A DNA stretch of 64,000 nucleotides from Oceanirhabdus sp. W0125-5 (GCF_027938815.1 NZ_CP115913.1:4932001-4996000), one strand, 5' to 3'; shown: positions 53,121-62,405, numbered from the stretch's first letter. Program-made: numbers and translations. The notes: generated by a model not told the origin, from the letters alone.

Positions 53121-53140
53121 GTACTGCAAAAGCAATACCA
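53121..53140 (-). terminator. Terminator of the homocysteine methyltransferase-domain gene
   Basis: An 8-bp stem (53121-53128 / 53133-53140) with one G-U pair on the minus-strand RNA, followed by TTTTATTTTTT. Confidence 0.7.
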
Positions 53141-53171
53141 AACTAATTAATACATATTCATTTTTTCACTT

Positions 53172-54038
53172 TTAACTTCTTAATTTTTCTATAAGCTTAC
53201 CCATACTCTCAGGAGTTGTTCCACAACATCCTCCTAGAATCTTTACTCCTCTATTATAAAGTTCCAACATGAACTTCACATATTCATTAATATCTACACT
53301 ATAAATTTTTTTACCTTGTACTTCTTTAGGTATGCCCAAGTTAGGCTGAACAATAACAGGAATATGAGAATACTTCATTAAATCCTCCACTGCATTCATT
53401 AGCTCATCACTAACTGAAGTACAATTAATTCCTAAAGCATCAGCACCATTTCTATGTAGTGTTTCTACAATTTCCTTTACGCCTTTACCATCAAAGGTTT
53501 CCCCTTTATCATTAAGAACTACAGTACAGAATATTGGAATATTTAAATTTTCTTTTACAGCTTTAATAGCTATTTCAGCTTCTTTTAAAGAGTACATAGT
53601 TTCTATCAAAATAACATCAACATTAGAGTTCTCACCAATTTCAACTTGATTCTTATATAAATCATATAATATTTTTTCTTTATCTTGTTCATTATCTTTT
53701 ATAAGATATCCCGCAGGTCCAACAACTTGAGCTATAAATTTATTCTGCATTCCTTCCACAGATTCTTTTGCAATATTTATAGCTTCCTCTATTATTTCTT
53801 TAGAAGTGTATATACTATCTTTTAAGTATAGCTCATTTGCAGTGAGTGTATTAGCTGTGATAATATCAGCACCAGCATCTAAATAATCCTCATGTATCTT
53901 TTTTATTAGTTTTCTGTTGTTTATATTATATTCCATAACACCTTTGCTTATGTCCAAACCTCTTCTATCAATTTCAGTTCCCATTGCACCATCAAAAAAA
54001 ACCACTCTATTTTTTATAAAGTCAAGTATATTACTCAT
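53172..54038 (-). CDS. Homocysteine S-methyltransferase-domain protein
   Basis: The protein has 288 aa, equal to the first domain of MetH or a BHMT-like enzyme: FFDGAMGTEIDRRG near the start, ITANTLTAN, GINCTS and GGCCGTTPE. The three Cys (in INC and GGCC) bind the Zn that activates homocysteine. The methyl donor and MetH folate/B12 domains are not encoded nearby, so it may act as a split MetH or as an S-methylmethionine-type enzyme. ATG 54038 is chosen because AGGAAG lies 5 nt upstream; the frame runs on to 54113 into the tnpB flank. Confidence 0.85.
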   Translation of the reverse strand: MSNILDFIKNRVVFFDGAMGTEIDRRGLDISKGVMEYNINNRKLIKKIHEDYLDAGADIITANTLTANELYLKDSIYTSKEIIEEAINIAKESVEGMQNKFIAQVVGPAGYLIKDNEQDKEKILYDLYKNQVEIGENSNVDVILIETMYSLKEAEIAIKAVKENLNIPIFCTVVLNDKGETFDGKGVKEIVETLHRNGADALGINCTSVSDELMNAVEDLMKYSHIPVIVQPNLGIPKEVQGKKIYSVDINEYVKFMLELYNRGVKILGGCCGTTPESMGKLIEKLRS

Positions 54039-54100
54039 AATCTTCCTGATTTCTAAAACCATAACAAATAGTAACTTAATACTATCTATATGATTTTTCA

Positions 54101-54321
54101 CCTTATACAACAATAAGGTGGTAGTGTCGCAGGATTCAACTACTTAGGTTAGTACCGTTATACTAAAATTCCACATAGCCTTCATATTTCAATAATAAGC
54201 AATGTTACTATCTCCACATAAAGTACAACAGAATTGCGAGTGTTACTCAGCCCCTAATATTATTTATCCACCAAAGCCTTTCCTACTAGGTGTACTTTGG
54301 CAGTTTTAATCTATATTAAAG
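54101..54321 (-). ncRNA. Candidate omega (reRNA) region and right end downstream of tnpB
   Basis: The stretch directly 3' of tnpB has no ORF but several stems: CCAAAG/CTTTGG (54271-54300), GCAAT/ATTGC, TTAGTA/TACTAA (about 54148-54165), GTAGT/ACTAC (54121-54143) and CCTTAT/ATAAGG (54101-54118). TnpB guide RNAs are made from exactly this position. The guide boundary cannot be fixed without related copies. Confidence 0.45.
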
Positions 54322-55767
54322 TTAATTATAACTTGCTAATCCTAATGATTTTTTCCTATTTACTATCCATAAATCAGGCTTGTCACCTACCTTTCTTTTA
54401 ATATTTTTTCTTATTTCTGACCATTTACTCCATTCATTTTTCTTGTTAAACTTATCTTTATCATCAACTAATTTGTCGATTAATATCTTAGAAACTCTTT
54501 CTTTAAATCCATAACTACGTCTTGCAATTACCATTCCTGCTCCATTATGAACTTCCATTCCATATTGATGACAATATTTATACAATCCTATTTTACTTGT
54601 AAATTGAGGCTTAACTTTAACTATTTCAACTCCTTCTCTAATACAAGCTGATTCAAGCATTTTTATAAGTTTGCTATAAATGAATTGATGTTTAACTCTT
54701 GAAAACTTACTATTAACATCTTTGTCGTTTTTAAACTTCAAGTCCTCTACAGCAATTCCACATCCATAAGTTTTAGCAATTAAAATAACTTCCTTAGCAA
54801 GTTCTCCACAAAGATTTTCACGTCTATTACTTCTGGCATATTGCAATTCACCTTGTTTTAAATATGTGTCCCACTTATAATTCCCTCTATTATTTATCAT
54901 AGTTAAAGCAAAACCATCTGGATTGGTATCAATTCCTATAATTCCATTATGACCTGTATGAACAATGTCCACTTTTGGCAATTCAAAAGTAATGTGAGCG
55001 TAATATTTGCCATTTCTTTTTATTATCTCAACTTGATAAGCTTCACTAGTTTGTAAATGCTTTAAAAACATTCCTCTATAATTATTGCCATTAACTTTCC
55101 CTGTTTTCTTTGATAATTTTTGTGGTAAATATATTGGTACTTGAATCTTTATTGCTCTATTATTCTTGACCTTTTCTAATGTTGAAATTTCTAAAAAACT
55201 TTGTCCATTATTAATAATTACTCTTAAATTTGGATTTCCTTTTTTAGTTTTATCTCCTCTTGAATAGAATCTGTTATTTCTACACTGCTTCCACTCTTGA
55301 TTTGTTATTAATCCTTTACATCTTCTCAAAAATATTTCTTTGCCACCGAAAACAACTGGTGGAATAGTATTTTTATCTGCAAATGATTGGAAATAAGCTA
55401 ATCTTCTTTTCCTTTTATCTAGTTTACTCAATAAAGCATTTCTTTTCTTTTTAGATAATTTCTCATTCTTTAATTTCATTTCAATAATTCTTATTTTAGA
55501 TTTATAATTATTTATATTATCTTTCAACAATTCTTTCTGAGAAGTTATTATTTGTCTTGCATTTTCAACAGCATCTTTAGCTTGACGTATGTTAAGATTA
55601 TATTTTTTAGCAACTATTTTTTCTAATTCACCTTTTTTAATTTGCCCTTCTATTAATCTATTAAATGAAAATCTTATAGCTGTACAAAAGACTACCATCA
55701 TATTATCAATTATTGATTTTTGTTCATCATTCAAATTTATCAGCATTGCTTTCATTGTTATTTTCAT
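54322..55767 (-). CDS. tnpB: TnpB-family protein (IS607/IS605 accessory), RuvC-III altered, no zinc ribbon
   Basis: The protein has 481 aa, longer than the usual ~400. A helical N-terminal region (about 1-140) and WED-like beta segments precede the RuvC fold: RuvC-I GIDTNPDG (D280) and RuvC-II IAVEDLKF (E341). The expected RuvC-III Asp position in VHNGAGMVIARR reads His407, and the CxxC...CxxC zinc ribbon is absent. Related clostridial TnpB-like proteins keep the VIxRR motif. TnpB are RNA-guided nucleases; this one may be cleavage-deficient or use another residue. Its start is coupled to the tnpA remnant. Confidence 0.8.
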   Translation of the reverse strand: MKITMKAMLINLNDEQKSIIDNMMVVFCTAIRFSFNRLIEGQIKKGELEKIVAKKYNLNIRQAKDAVENARQIITSQKELLKDNINNYKSKIRIIEMKLKNEKLSKKKRNALLSKLDKRKRRLAYFQSFADKNTIPPVVFGGKEIFLRRCKGLITNQEWKQCRNNRFYSRGDKTKKGNPNLRVIINNGQSFLEISTLEKVKNNRAIKIQVPIYLPQKLSKKTGKVNGNNYRGMFLKHLQTSEAYQVEIIKRNGKYYAHITFELPKVDIVHTGHNGIIGIDTNPDGFALTMINNRGNYKWDTYLKQGELQYARSNRRENLCGELAKEVILIAKTYGCGIAVEDLKFKNDKDVNSKFSRVKHQFIYSKLIKMLESACIREGVEIVKVKPQFTSKIGLYKYCHQYGMEVHNGAGMVIARRSYGFKERVSKILIDKLVDDKDKFNKKNEWSKWSEIRKNIKRKVGDKPDLWIVNRKKSLGLASYN

Positions 55768-55898
55768 TATTCTCTTGCACCTGCTGTCATATATTTTGCT
55801 TTAAGCGTTCCTTCATTGTCCCATACTTTAAGTGTCATTATGGTAACCTCTGTAAATTTACATACTTCTGACATACTTATCAATTTAGCCATATTCAT
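55767..55898 (-). pseudogene. tnpA remnant: N-terminal MerR-like HTH of an IS607 serine recombinase
   Basis: The reading frame has 43 codons: KLISMSEVCKFTEVTIMTLK, then VWDNEGTLKAKYMTAG and a short tail. This matches the first HTH of IS607 TnpA (SxSEVCK.xGV..xTLK.WDNEG.LKA...TAGGHRRY) and stops where GGHRRY should follow. The resolvase catalytic domain is deleted, yet the TAATG overlap with tnpB is kept and AGAGGTGA stands before the ATG, so it may still be translated. It could survive as a small DNA-binding peptide or only as a translational leader for tnpB. Confidence 0.7.
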
Positions 55899-56009
55899 TA
55901 TCACCTCTAAAATAAGTATATCCGTTCGCGAAATTATTATTAATTTTATTCATTATCAATAATTATGATTTGTTATTATTTTTACAGCTGCTGTTACCTC
56001 CGATATTCT

Positions 56010-56309
56010 TTACGCCATTCCTCTTAAGTTTAAATATATAAACAAGAAATTCACCACAAAAATTATTATATTTGCAAACAATCCCTTAATATATATACCC
56101 TTCTCAGACATCTTTGTATATAGTGTGATTATAAGTGTAACTGCTGGTGTTAAGAAAAGGAATATATATTTAGAAACATAACTGTCAAAATGACCTCTAC
56201 TCATGTGTATTCCAACCTTATCTGGTAAAAAGAATACTGCTGCAATATTTGATAATAAAACGATTCCTACAATAATTTTATTAATTTTATCAACCTTGTC
56301 TATACTCAT
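56010..56309 (-). CDS. DUF1648-like small membrane protein
   Basis: The protein has 99 aa with three TM helices. FFLPDKVGIHMSRGHFDSYVSKY (about 26-48) resembles the DUF1648 motif found at the N-terminus of SdpI-like proteins. Too short to be a full SdpI immunity protein. GGAGGAAGG precedes ATG 56309. Confidence 0.6.
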   Translation of the reverse strand: MSIDKVDKINKIIVGIVLLSNIAAVFFLPDKVGIHMSRGHFDSYVSKYIFLFLTPAVTLIITLYTKMSEKGIYIKGLFANIIIFVVNFLFIYLNLRGMA

Positions 56310-56520
56310 AACCCTTCCTCCATATCAATAATATTAATATAAATATTATATCACAGGGTATATATATAGTCATAAAATTGGGTTCTCTACATCAAATTTC
56401 TAATTCAAATGTCATTTTAATATGTTTTCAATTATAATTAAAAGCATTCTTCTATGCTGAATGGTATCATCATTTCTTCTTTATTCTTTATTCTTTCTTC
56501 TCTATTCTTTATTTTTTCAT

Positions 56521-56754
56521 CTATATTCTTTTTTTCTCTACCGATACCACAAATATATTAATTAGAATATATACTAATGTAGCTGCTCTTATAACATTCT
56601 TTAATGCAATATCGGTAGATAAAAAGCCAAATTCTCCTATTGCAAGTAATATAGCAAATACAATGGCTGTTATAGTGTTAGAAGTAATTCTCTCCTCCTT
56701 ATAGTATTCAAAATAAACTACCATAACTAACCCTAAATAAAAGAAAAAAACCAT
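56521..56754 (-). CDS. Small three-TM membrane protein
   Basis: The protein has 77 aa, nearly all hydrophobic with a short charged loop (EYYKEERITSN) and basic end (VEKKRI). No family recognised. AGGAG precedes ATG 56754. A TTCTTTATTCTTT low-complexity run (about 56470-56530) lies at its 3' end. It may belong with the 56010 gene, which also encodes a small membrane protein. Confidence 0.5.
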   Translation of the reverse strand: MVFFFYLGLVMVVYFEYYKEERITSNTITAIVFAILLAIGEFGFLSTDIALKNVIRAATLVYILINIFVVSVEKKRI

Positions 56755-56986
56755 CTCTACTCCTACCTTTCATTTGAGGCATAATCAAACACCTTATTAT
56801 AGAAAATCTCTACATTTTAATATTTTTCACGAAAATTTATATTTTTATTATTTTATTTACATATATTTTCAGAAAATTCATACTCTTTCTCCATTAAAAC
56901 TGATATAATTTATATATATTTAGACTTTCTAAGTATCACTGTTTAAATTGAAATAATAAAAGCTAATTATCAGGGGGGTATGATTT

Positions 56987-58435
56987 TTGAAGAATTTAAT
57001 TTTAAAAGAGATTGAATATCTTAAGAGCTGTAGTGTTGACTATGGAGATATTCGTTTTGTAGATACTACTACTGAAAGAATCTCTACTGAAAATCTTAAT
57101 GTTAGTTCAATAACTAATGCTAGAAACAAAGGCTTTGGAGTAAGAGTAATATATAAAGGTTCTTTAGGCTTTGCAAGTACACGTAATTTGGATGATCTTC
57201 ATTCTGCTTGTGAAAATGCACTTAGAATCGCTAAGGCAAGTAATAAATTGCAACGTGAAGAAATTAAACTGTCTCCTAAAAATATTGTTCATGATCATTA
57301 TTCTACACCAATTGAGACTGATCCATTTACAGTTCCTTTAAATGAAAAAATAGAACATCTATTATCTGCTGAAAGAGAAATGAGAAAATCCGCTGAACTT
57401 GTTAAAACAGAAGGTTCAATGGATTTTCAGAAGCAAGAAAAGATTTACGCTGATACAGAAGGCAGTTATATAACTCAAACATTATTTGAAGCTGGTGGTG
57501 GAATTGTTGCAACTGCAGCAAAAGATGGTGATATGCAAATAAGAAGTTATCCTAATTCTTTTAGAGGTAACCATGGTACTGCTGGTTATGAATATGTACT
57601 TGATCTTGACCTTGTTGGACATGGTGAGAAGATTGGAATGGAAGCTGTTCAATTAGCTGAAGCTGAAGAATGTCCAAGCGGTGTATATGATATTATAATC
57701 GGTGGAAATCAGTTAGGACTGCAAGTTCATGAGAGTATTGGACATCCTATTGAACTTGATAGAGTTTTTGGATCAGAAGCAGCATTTGCCGGTATGAGTT
57801 TTGTTACTACTGATATGATGCTTGAAGGCTTCAAATATGGTTCTGAACATGTAACTGTTGTAGCTGATGCAACTATTCCTGGTGGTCTAGGTACTTTTGG
57901 ATATGATGATGATGGTGTAGAAGCTCAAAATACTGTAATCATAGATAAAGGAATCCTTAAGAATCTAATTTCCTCAAGAGATACTGCCGCTAAATTAGAT
58001 ATGAAATCTAACGGTACAAATAGAGCTGACGGTTGGAGCAACATCCCTATAGTGAGAATGACAAATATTAACCTTATGCCAGGTGATTTTGAATTAGATG
58101 AACTAATAAACGGCATAGATTATGGTTTCTATCTAGATACTAACAAAAGTTGGAGTATCGATGATAAAAGACTTAACTTCCAGTTTGCAACAGAGATAGC
58201 TTATGAAATCAAAGATGGTGAGTTTACTGGTAAGGTATTCAAAAACCCTCTATACACAGGTATAACTCCTGAATTTTGGGGCAGCTGTGATGGAGTTTGT
58301 AACGAAAAATACTGGAATGTGTATGGAACTCCTAACTGTGGAAAAGGTGAACCAATGCAAGTTGCTCACGTTGCCCATGGTACTGCACCAGCAAGATTTA
58401 GAAATGTAAAGGTAGGTGTTAAGGATGTTAAATAA
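56987..58435 (+). CDS. tldD: Metalloprotease TldD
   Basis: The protein has 482 aa. Zn motif QVHESIGHPIELD (HExxxH, about 253-265) and the C-terminal Cys/His block (GSCDGVCNEKYWNVYGTPNC) of active TldD. With TldE it forms a heterodimeric protease that cuts unfolded peptides and trims RiPP leaders in other bacteria. The start is a TTG at 56987 with GGGGGG about 8 nt upstream. It overlaps tldE by 11 bp. Confidence 0.92.
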   Translation: MKNLILKEIEYLKSCSVDYGDIRFVDTTTERISTENLNVSSITNARNKGFGVRVIYKGSLGFASTRNLDDLHSACENALRIAKASNKLQREEIKLSPKNIVHDHYSTPIETDPFTVPLNEKIEHLLSAEREMRKSAELVKTEGSMDFQKQEKIYADTEGSYITQTLFEAGGGIVATAAKDGDMQIRSYPNSFRGNHGTAGYEYVLDLDLVGHGEKIGMEAVQLAEAEECPSGVYDIIIGGNQLGLQVHESIGHPIELDRVFGSEAAFAGMSFVTTDMMLEGFKYGSEHVTVVADATIPGGLGTFGYDDDGVEAQNTVIIDKGILKNLISSRDTAAKLDMKSNGTNRADGWSNIPIVRMTNINLMPGDFELDELINGIDYGFYLDTNKSWSIDDKRLNFQFATEIAYEIKDGEFTGKVFKNPLYTGITPEFWGSCDGVCNEKYWNVYGTPNCGKGEPMQVAHVAHGTAPARFRNVKVGVKDVK

Positions 58436-59756
58436 AGATTTTGCTTATAGATTGTTTGAAAAAGTTCTTTCAAAAGCTAAGTATCATACAGTTCTTACCC
58501 TTACGAGTCAAGAAGAAGGACTTACTAGATTTGCAAATTCTGAAATACATCAAAATGTAGTTAAAAGTGATGATGCTGTTTCATTCACTATTCTTAATGG
58601 AAAAAAAGTATCAACCATTACTACAAATGTTATAGATGAGGATTCTTTAATTGAAGCACTTCATGCTGCTGAAGAAAAACTAGAATTCCTTCCTGAAGGG
58701 GATTTTGAGTATCCAGAAGTAAACACTCCTGAAAATATAGAAAATGATACTTATAACCCTCAACTTGATGAAGATTTCTCTATAGAAAATAGAGCTGACA
58801 TAATTAAGGATGCACTTGCAATGATTCATGAGGATTTCACAGCAGCTGGATCACTTACATTAGATAAGACTTGCATGATGATAATGAATACTAATGGAAT
58901 TAAGCGTTACGCTCGTACAAATTCAATTACTTATAATATTGTTGTTACTCATAAGGATAATGCGTCAGGCTTTGCAGAATTATGTGTTAATGACAGCAGT
59001 GAAATCAATATAAAAGCACTAACTGAAAAAGCTTACAAAACAGCTCAAGATGGTATTGATGCTATTACTATCGAGCCTGGTCATTATGATATAATAATGC
59101 CTCCTCATGCTGTTATAGATTTCTTATTCTACATGGGTTATTTAGGACTTGGTTCAAAAGCTATTTTAGATGGAATAAGCTTCTTGAAGGATAAAGTTGG
59201 GGAGAAAGTATTTGGAGATAATATTTCAATATCAGATGATTGGACAAACAAATATGTTTCTTCTCTTCCTTTTGACTTTGAAGGTTTTGAGCGCAGCAAG
59301 TTAAATATTATTGAAAATGGTATATTAAAAGAGTTGCCTTATGATTCCAAATGTGCTGCTCTTATGAATAAAGAAAATACTGGTCACTCAGTAGGATATG
59401 AAGGCCAAGGAGGTTTCCCTCTTAATATTGTTATGGCTGGTGGAGATTCTTCAATAGATGAGATGATAAAATCAACTAAACGAGGACTTCTTGTAACAAG
59501 ATTCAATTATACAAACATTGTTAATCCTATTGAAGGATTAATGACTGGGTTAACTAGAGATGGTTTATTCTTAATTGAAGATGGTAAAATTAAATGTCCA
59601 GTTAAGAATATGAGATTCACCGACAGCATCCCTAATGTTTTCAATAATATTGAAGCAATAACTACTGAAACACTTCCTGTGAAAAGTTACTTTGGAAACT
59701 TCGTTCTTCCTGGAATAAAGGTTAACAACTTCCACATTACTGGTAAAACTAGTTAA
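58425..59756 (+). CDS. tldE: TldE/PmbA, non-catalytic partner of TldD
   Basis: The protein has 443 aa with the TldD/PmbA fold but no HExxxH, as usual for TldE. VNPIEGLMTGLTRDGLFLIEDGKI and the C-terminal LPGIKVNNFHITG segment are family marks. ATG 58425 has AGGTG about 8 nt upstream and overlaps the tldD stop; GTG 58416 is the alternative. No RiPP precursor is obvious beside it. Confidence 0.92.
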   Translation: MLNKDFAYRLFEKVLSKAKYHTVLTLTSQEEGLTRFANSEIHQNVVKSDDAVSFTILNGKKVSTITTNVIDEDSLIEALHAAEEKLEFLPEGDFEYPEVNTPENIENDTYNPQLDEDFSIENRADIIKDALAMIHEDFTAAGSLTLDKTCMMIMNTNGIKRYARTNSITYNIVVTHKDNASGFAELCVNDSSEINIKALTEKAYKTAQDGIDAITIEPGHYDIIMPPHAVIDFLFYMGYLGLGSKAILDGISFLKDKVGEKVFGDNISISDDWTNKYVSSLPFDFEGFERSKLNIIENGILKELPYDSKCAALMNKENTGHSVGYEGQGGFPLNIVMAGGDSSIDEMIKSTKRGLLVTRFNYTNIVNPIEGLMTGLTRDGLFLIEDGKIKCPVKNMRFTDSIPNVFNNIEAITTETLPVKSYFGNFVLPGIKVNNFHITGKTS

Positions 59757-59762
59757 CAAACC

Positions 59763-59898
59763 GGGGACGGTTCATAAATTATTTACTAATCTTGCACACT
59801 CCACATTTTATTTTGGAGTGTGCAAGCTTTTAATAATTCTTATGAACCGTCCCCTTGATTGTTTTTCTTGTTTTTCAATATTTTAATGAACCGTCCCC
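59763..59898. repeat. GGGGACGGTTCAT nested palindrome (REP-like)
   Basis: GGGGACGGTTCAT (59763-59775) pairs with ATGAACCGTCCCC (59842-59854). Inside is a 13-bp stem CTTGCACACTCCA / TGGAGTGTGCAAG (59791-59803 / 59814-59826). A third ATGAACCGTCCCC lies at 59886-59898. Dispersed GGGGACGGTTC elements are known in Firmicutes. The inner stem can act as the tldE terminator. Confidence 0.7.
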
Positions 59899-59929
59899 AA
59901 CTTAGCGACTTGTCCACAGATTTTCATGT

Positions 59930-60611
59930 TTGACAAAAATTTGAAACACACATATAATGTAATTAGAAATATATTCATAGGTGTTTAATTTTTATGCATC
60001 TATAAAACTATCAGGAGGTATGAATCAGAAATGTGTACTAAGCTATGGATTTTAAATATTTAGATTAATTGTTAATTAAATATAAACCTTGTATTGAAAA
60101 CATCAGTTTTTTTTATCTTAAAGTTTATATATTAATTACTAACTAAATAATGAGGCAATTTATTAACCTTAAATTTTAAAAGATAAATTTATTGGTTTTG
60201 TTTGTGATGCCTTAATCCAAGTGTAGCACTGAATTCATACTTTTATATCATTAAATTGTATTTTTTTCTGTTCTTATTATAAGAATATCGCCTACTCCCA
60301 ATTTATATTTTCTTGGGCTTATATTGTAGAGCTACGTTATTATTCTATACTCTTTATTCTTTGAACAGAAATAAATTAAATATTTATACGAATAGTATGC
60401 TGTGTTTATTTGGATTGATCAATTTATTTTTAATTGATTATCATTCATTTAAATACAGCTTTTGTTTTTAAAAAACTTATATAGATATTTAACCTATTTA
60501 TTCGGTTTAGACTTGATTATATGACATCACTACCATTGTCTTATTATTCTATATGGCTTGTTCAAGACAAGTAACCGTAAATAATTGATGACAAAAGGAG
60601 TGACTTTATAT
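59930..60611 (+). promoter_or_regulatory. Consensus promoter and ~650-nt leader of the ABC-F gene
   Basis: TTGACA (59930-59935), 17 bp, TATAAT (59953-59958): a textbook sigma-A promoter. The leader begins near 59965, carries a short leader ORF at 60020, then a long AT-rich stem (60072-60090 with 60120-60138, roughly 16 pairs) enclosing an eight-T run. Smaller hairpins follow, including TTCTTAT/ATAAGAA near 60280, TCAATT/AATTGA near 60420 and CTTGT/ACAAG at 60559-60573. This is the layout expected of ribosome-mediated attenuation. Confidence 0.6.
60020..60055 (+). CDS. Leader peptide MNQKCVLSYGF upstream of the ABC-F gene
   Basis: ATG 60020 follows AGGAGGT directly (very short spacing) and encodes 11 aa. 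An overlapping ATG at 60031, about 12 nt from the same site, encodes MCTKLWILNI and ends at 60063; either could be the real leader. Ribosome stalling here would free or hide the downstream stem. Inferred from layout, since such peptides have no conserved sequence. Confidence 0.45.
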   Translation: MNQKCVLSYGF

Positions 60612-62393
60612 ATGAGTATTAAATTTTATAATATACACAAATCTTTTAATGGAATAGATATTTTCAATTCTCTAGAAGGAAAAATTCATACTGGTGAGAA
60701 GGTTGGGATTATTGGTGCTAACGGTGTTGGTAAGACTACTCTTGTTAAAATCCTTATGGGTATAGAGGAGCATGACAATGCTCAATATTCCTACATTGAG
60801 TATCAACCAAAAAACCAGATATTTTCTTACTTGAAACAGAATGATAACTTTCCTGATAATGAGTCCGTAAGCAAGATTATTCAGGAATTTTCATCAAAAT
60901 TGAATTCCGAATGCAATACAAATAGCTATCTAAAAAAAATAAAATCCTCTTTAATGGAACTTGGATTTAGAGAGAGAGATCTTAAGAAAAAATATAAACA
61001 TCTTAGTGGTGGAGAAAAAACAAGACTCTCATTATGTATGGCTCTTATAAAGAACCCTGATGTTCTTGTACTTGATGAACCTACAAATAACCTTGATATG
61101 AAAGCAATATCTTGGCTTGAAAAATTTATAAATAGTATTGAAACTACAGTTATAATTATTTCACATGATAGATACTTCTTAGACAAAACTGTTAGTAGAA
61201 TTATTGAGATGAAACCAACTCTTCTCAAAGAATATAAAGGTAATTATTCAAACTATAAACTTCAGAAGTCCATAAAACTTACGGATCTTCAAAGACAAAG
61301 AAATATTCAAGATAGAGAGTTAAAGCAGCTCGAAAAAAATGCTGAACAAAAACTTAATTGGTTCTTTAAAGCAAATGCACTTGATAGAAATAGAGATGTA
61401 TTTTCTCAAGGTGTTATGAAACAAACCTCAAATAAGCAACACAAAGCTTATAGAGCTGTTCAGGTTAAAATAAATAGAATTAATGAGAATCGTGTTCTTA
61501 TTCCTAAGGAGGATATGAGTGCTGTTTATGATTTATTCAACAAAATGATTGATATTCCAAAACACCCCAAATATTTAGTAAAGGTAAATCGCCTAAAGAA
61601 GGCATTTGGAACCAAAATTATCTTTGATAATGCAGTTCTTAATATTTCAACAGGTGATAAAATTGCTCTCTTAGGTGCTAATGGAACTGGTAAAACTACC
61701 TTCATAAAAATGCTTATGAACTTAGAACCTAGAGATTCAGGAACAATTATGGTTAATCCCTCTCTTAGGATAGGATATTTTTCACAGGAAATAGAAAACT
61801 TGAACCTTGATAATACTGTTCAACAGGAGATTATGGATTGTGGCTTAAATAAAAAAGATACAAATAATCTTCTTGCATGTTTTTTATTCAAACTAGATGC
61901 ACTTTATAAAAAAGTAGGCAATCTCAGTATGGGTGAACGTAGTCGTCTATCCTTCTGTAAACTTCTTGCAAGTAAGTGTAATTTCTTAGTTCTTGATGAG
62001 CCTACTAATCATATGGATTTAGTCTCTAGGGAAACTATTGAGAATGCCCTTAAGAATTATAAAGGAACAATGTTATTTGTTTCTCATGATAGATATTTCG
62101 CGAAAGCTCTAGCTAACAAGGTTGTTACCATTGAGGATCATAAACTTGTAAGTTATGAGGGTGATTATGATTACTATCTACAGAAAATATGCGAGAATAA
62201 AGAAAAGCTTCGTGTGGGAGATAGCTATAATTTCATTCATGCAAATATACTTAGACTTGAATGCGAACTAGCTGTAGCCTCATCTGAACTGGATAAAAAG
62301 TATTTATCAATTGAAGAAAAAGAAGAAAATTTAAATTATTTCTTTTCTCTTACCCATGAACTTGAGAAATATAGACAAATGTTAAATAGTTAA
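60612..62393 (+). CDS. ABC-F family ATPase (antibiotic-resistance/translation factor type)
   Basis: The protein has 593 aa with two ABC domains and no TM: GANGVGKTT and GANGTGKTT Walker A, signatures LSGGEKTRLSL and LSMGERSRLSF, Walker B LVLDEPTNNLD and LVLDEPTNHMD with the ABC-F catalytic Glu. A charged linker (about 225-300) forms the arm that reaches the ribosome. Resistance ABC-F proteins such as VmlR and CplR clear drugs from the ribosome and are often leader-controlled. ATG 60612 has AAAAGGAG about 11 nt upstream; the frame runs to a TTG at 60585. The drug range cannot be read from sequence. Confidence 0.85.
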   Translation: MSIKFYNIHKSFNGIDIFNSLEGKIHTGEKVGIIGANGVGKTTLVKILMGIEEHDNAQYSYIEYQPKNQIFSYLKQNDNFPDNESVSKIIQEFSSKLNSECNTNSYLKKIKSSLMELGFRERDLKKKYKHLSGGEKTRLSLCMALIKNPDVLVLDEPTNNLDMKAISWLEKFINSIETTVIIISHDRYFLDKTVSRIIEMKPTLLKEYKGNYSNYKLQKSIKLTDLQRQRNIQDRELKQLEKNAEQKLNWFFKANALDRNRDVFSQGVMKQTSNKQHKAYRAVQVKINRINENRVLIPKEDMSAVYDLFNKMIDIPKHPKYLVKVNRLKKAFGTKIIFDNAVLNISTGDKIALLGANGTGKTTFIKMLMNLEPRDSGTIMVNPSLRIGYFSQEIENLNLDNTVQQEIMDCGLNKKDTNNLLACFLFKLDALYKKVGNLSMGERSRLSFCKLLASKCNFLVLDEPTNHMDLVSRETIENALKNYKGTMLFVSHDRYFAKALANKVVTIEDHKLVSYEGDYDYYLQKICENKEKLRVGDSYNFIHANILRLECELAVASSELDKKYLSIEEKEENLNYFFSLTHELEKYRQMLNS

Positions 62394-62405
62394 TAATATT
62401 AATAA

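Larger units (their letters stand above)
54101..55910 (-). mobile_element. IS607-type element remnant (decayed tnpA, tnpB, structured right end)
   Basis: A 43-codon tnpA remnant and a full-length tnpB overlap as TAATG, the classic IS607 arrangement. About 220 nt of hairpin-rich sequence follow tnpB. Boundaries are approximate: the left limit is set before the tnpA ribosome binding site, the right by the CCTTAT/ATAAGG hairpin at 54101-54118. The catalytic serine-recombinase domain is gone, so the element cannot move by itself. There is no room upstream for a group I intron, so this is not an IStron. Confidence 0.65.

Noticed and set aside
54101-56010. IStron (group I intron plus tnpAB)
   Set aside because: Only about 100 bp separates the tnpA remnant from the next gene, too little for a group I intron core.
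56010-56309. SdpI immunity protein
   Set aside because: Only the short DUF1648-like part is present, with no sdpABC-like genes.
56450-56530. TTCTTTATTCTTT low-complexity run as a regulatory element
   Set aside because: It lies at a gene's 3' end and shows no symmetry or pairing; probably simple-sequence drift.
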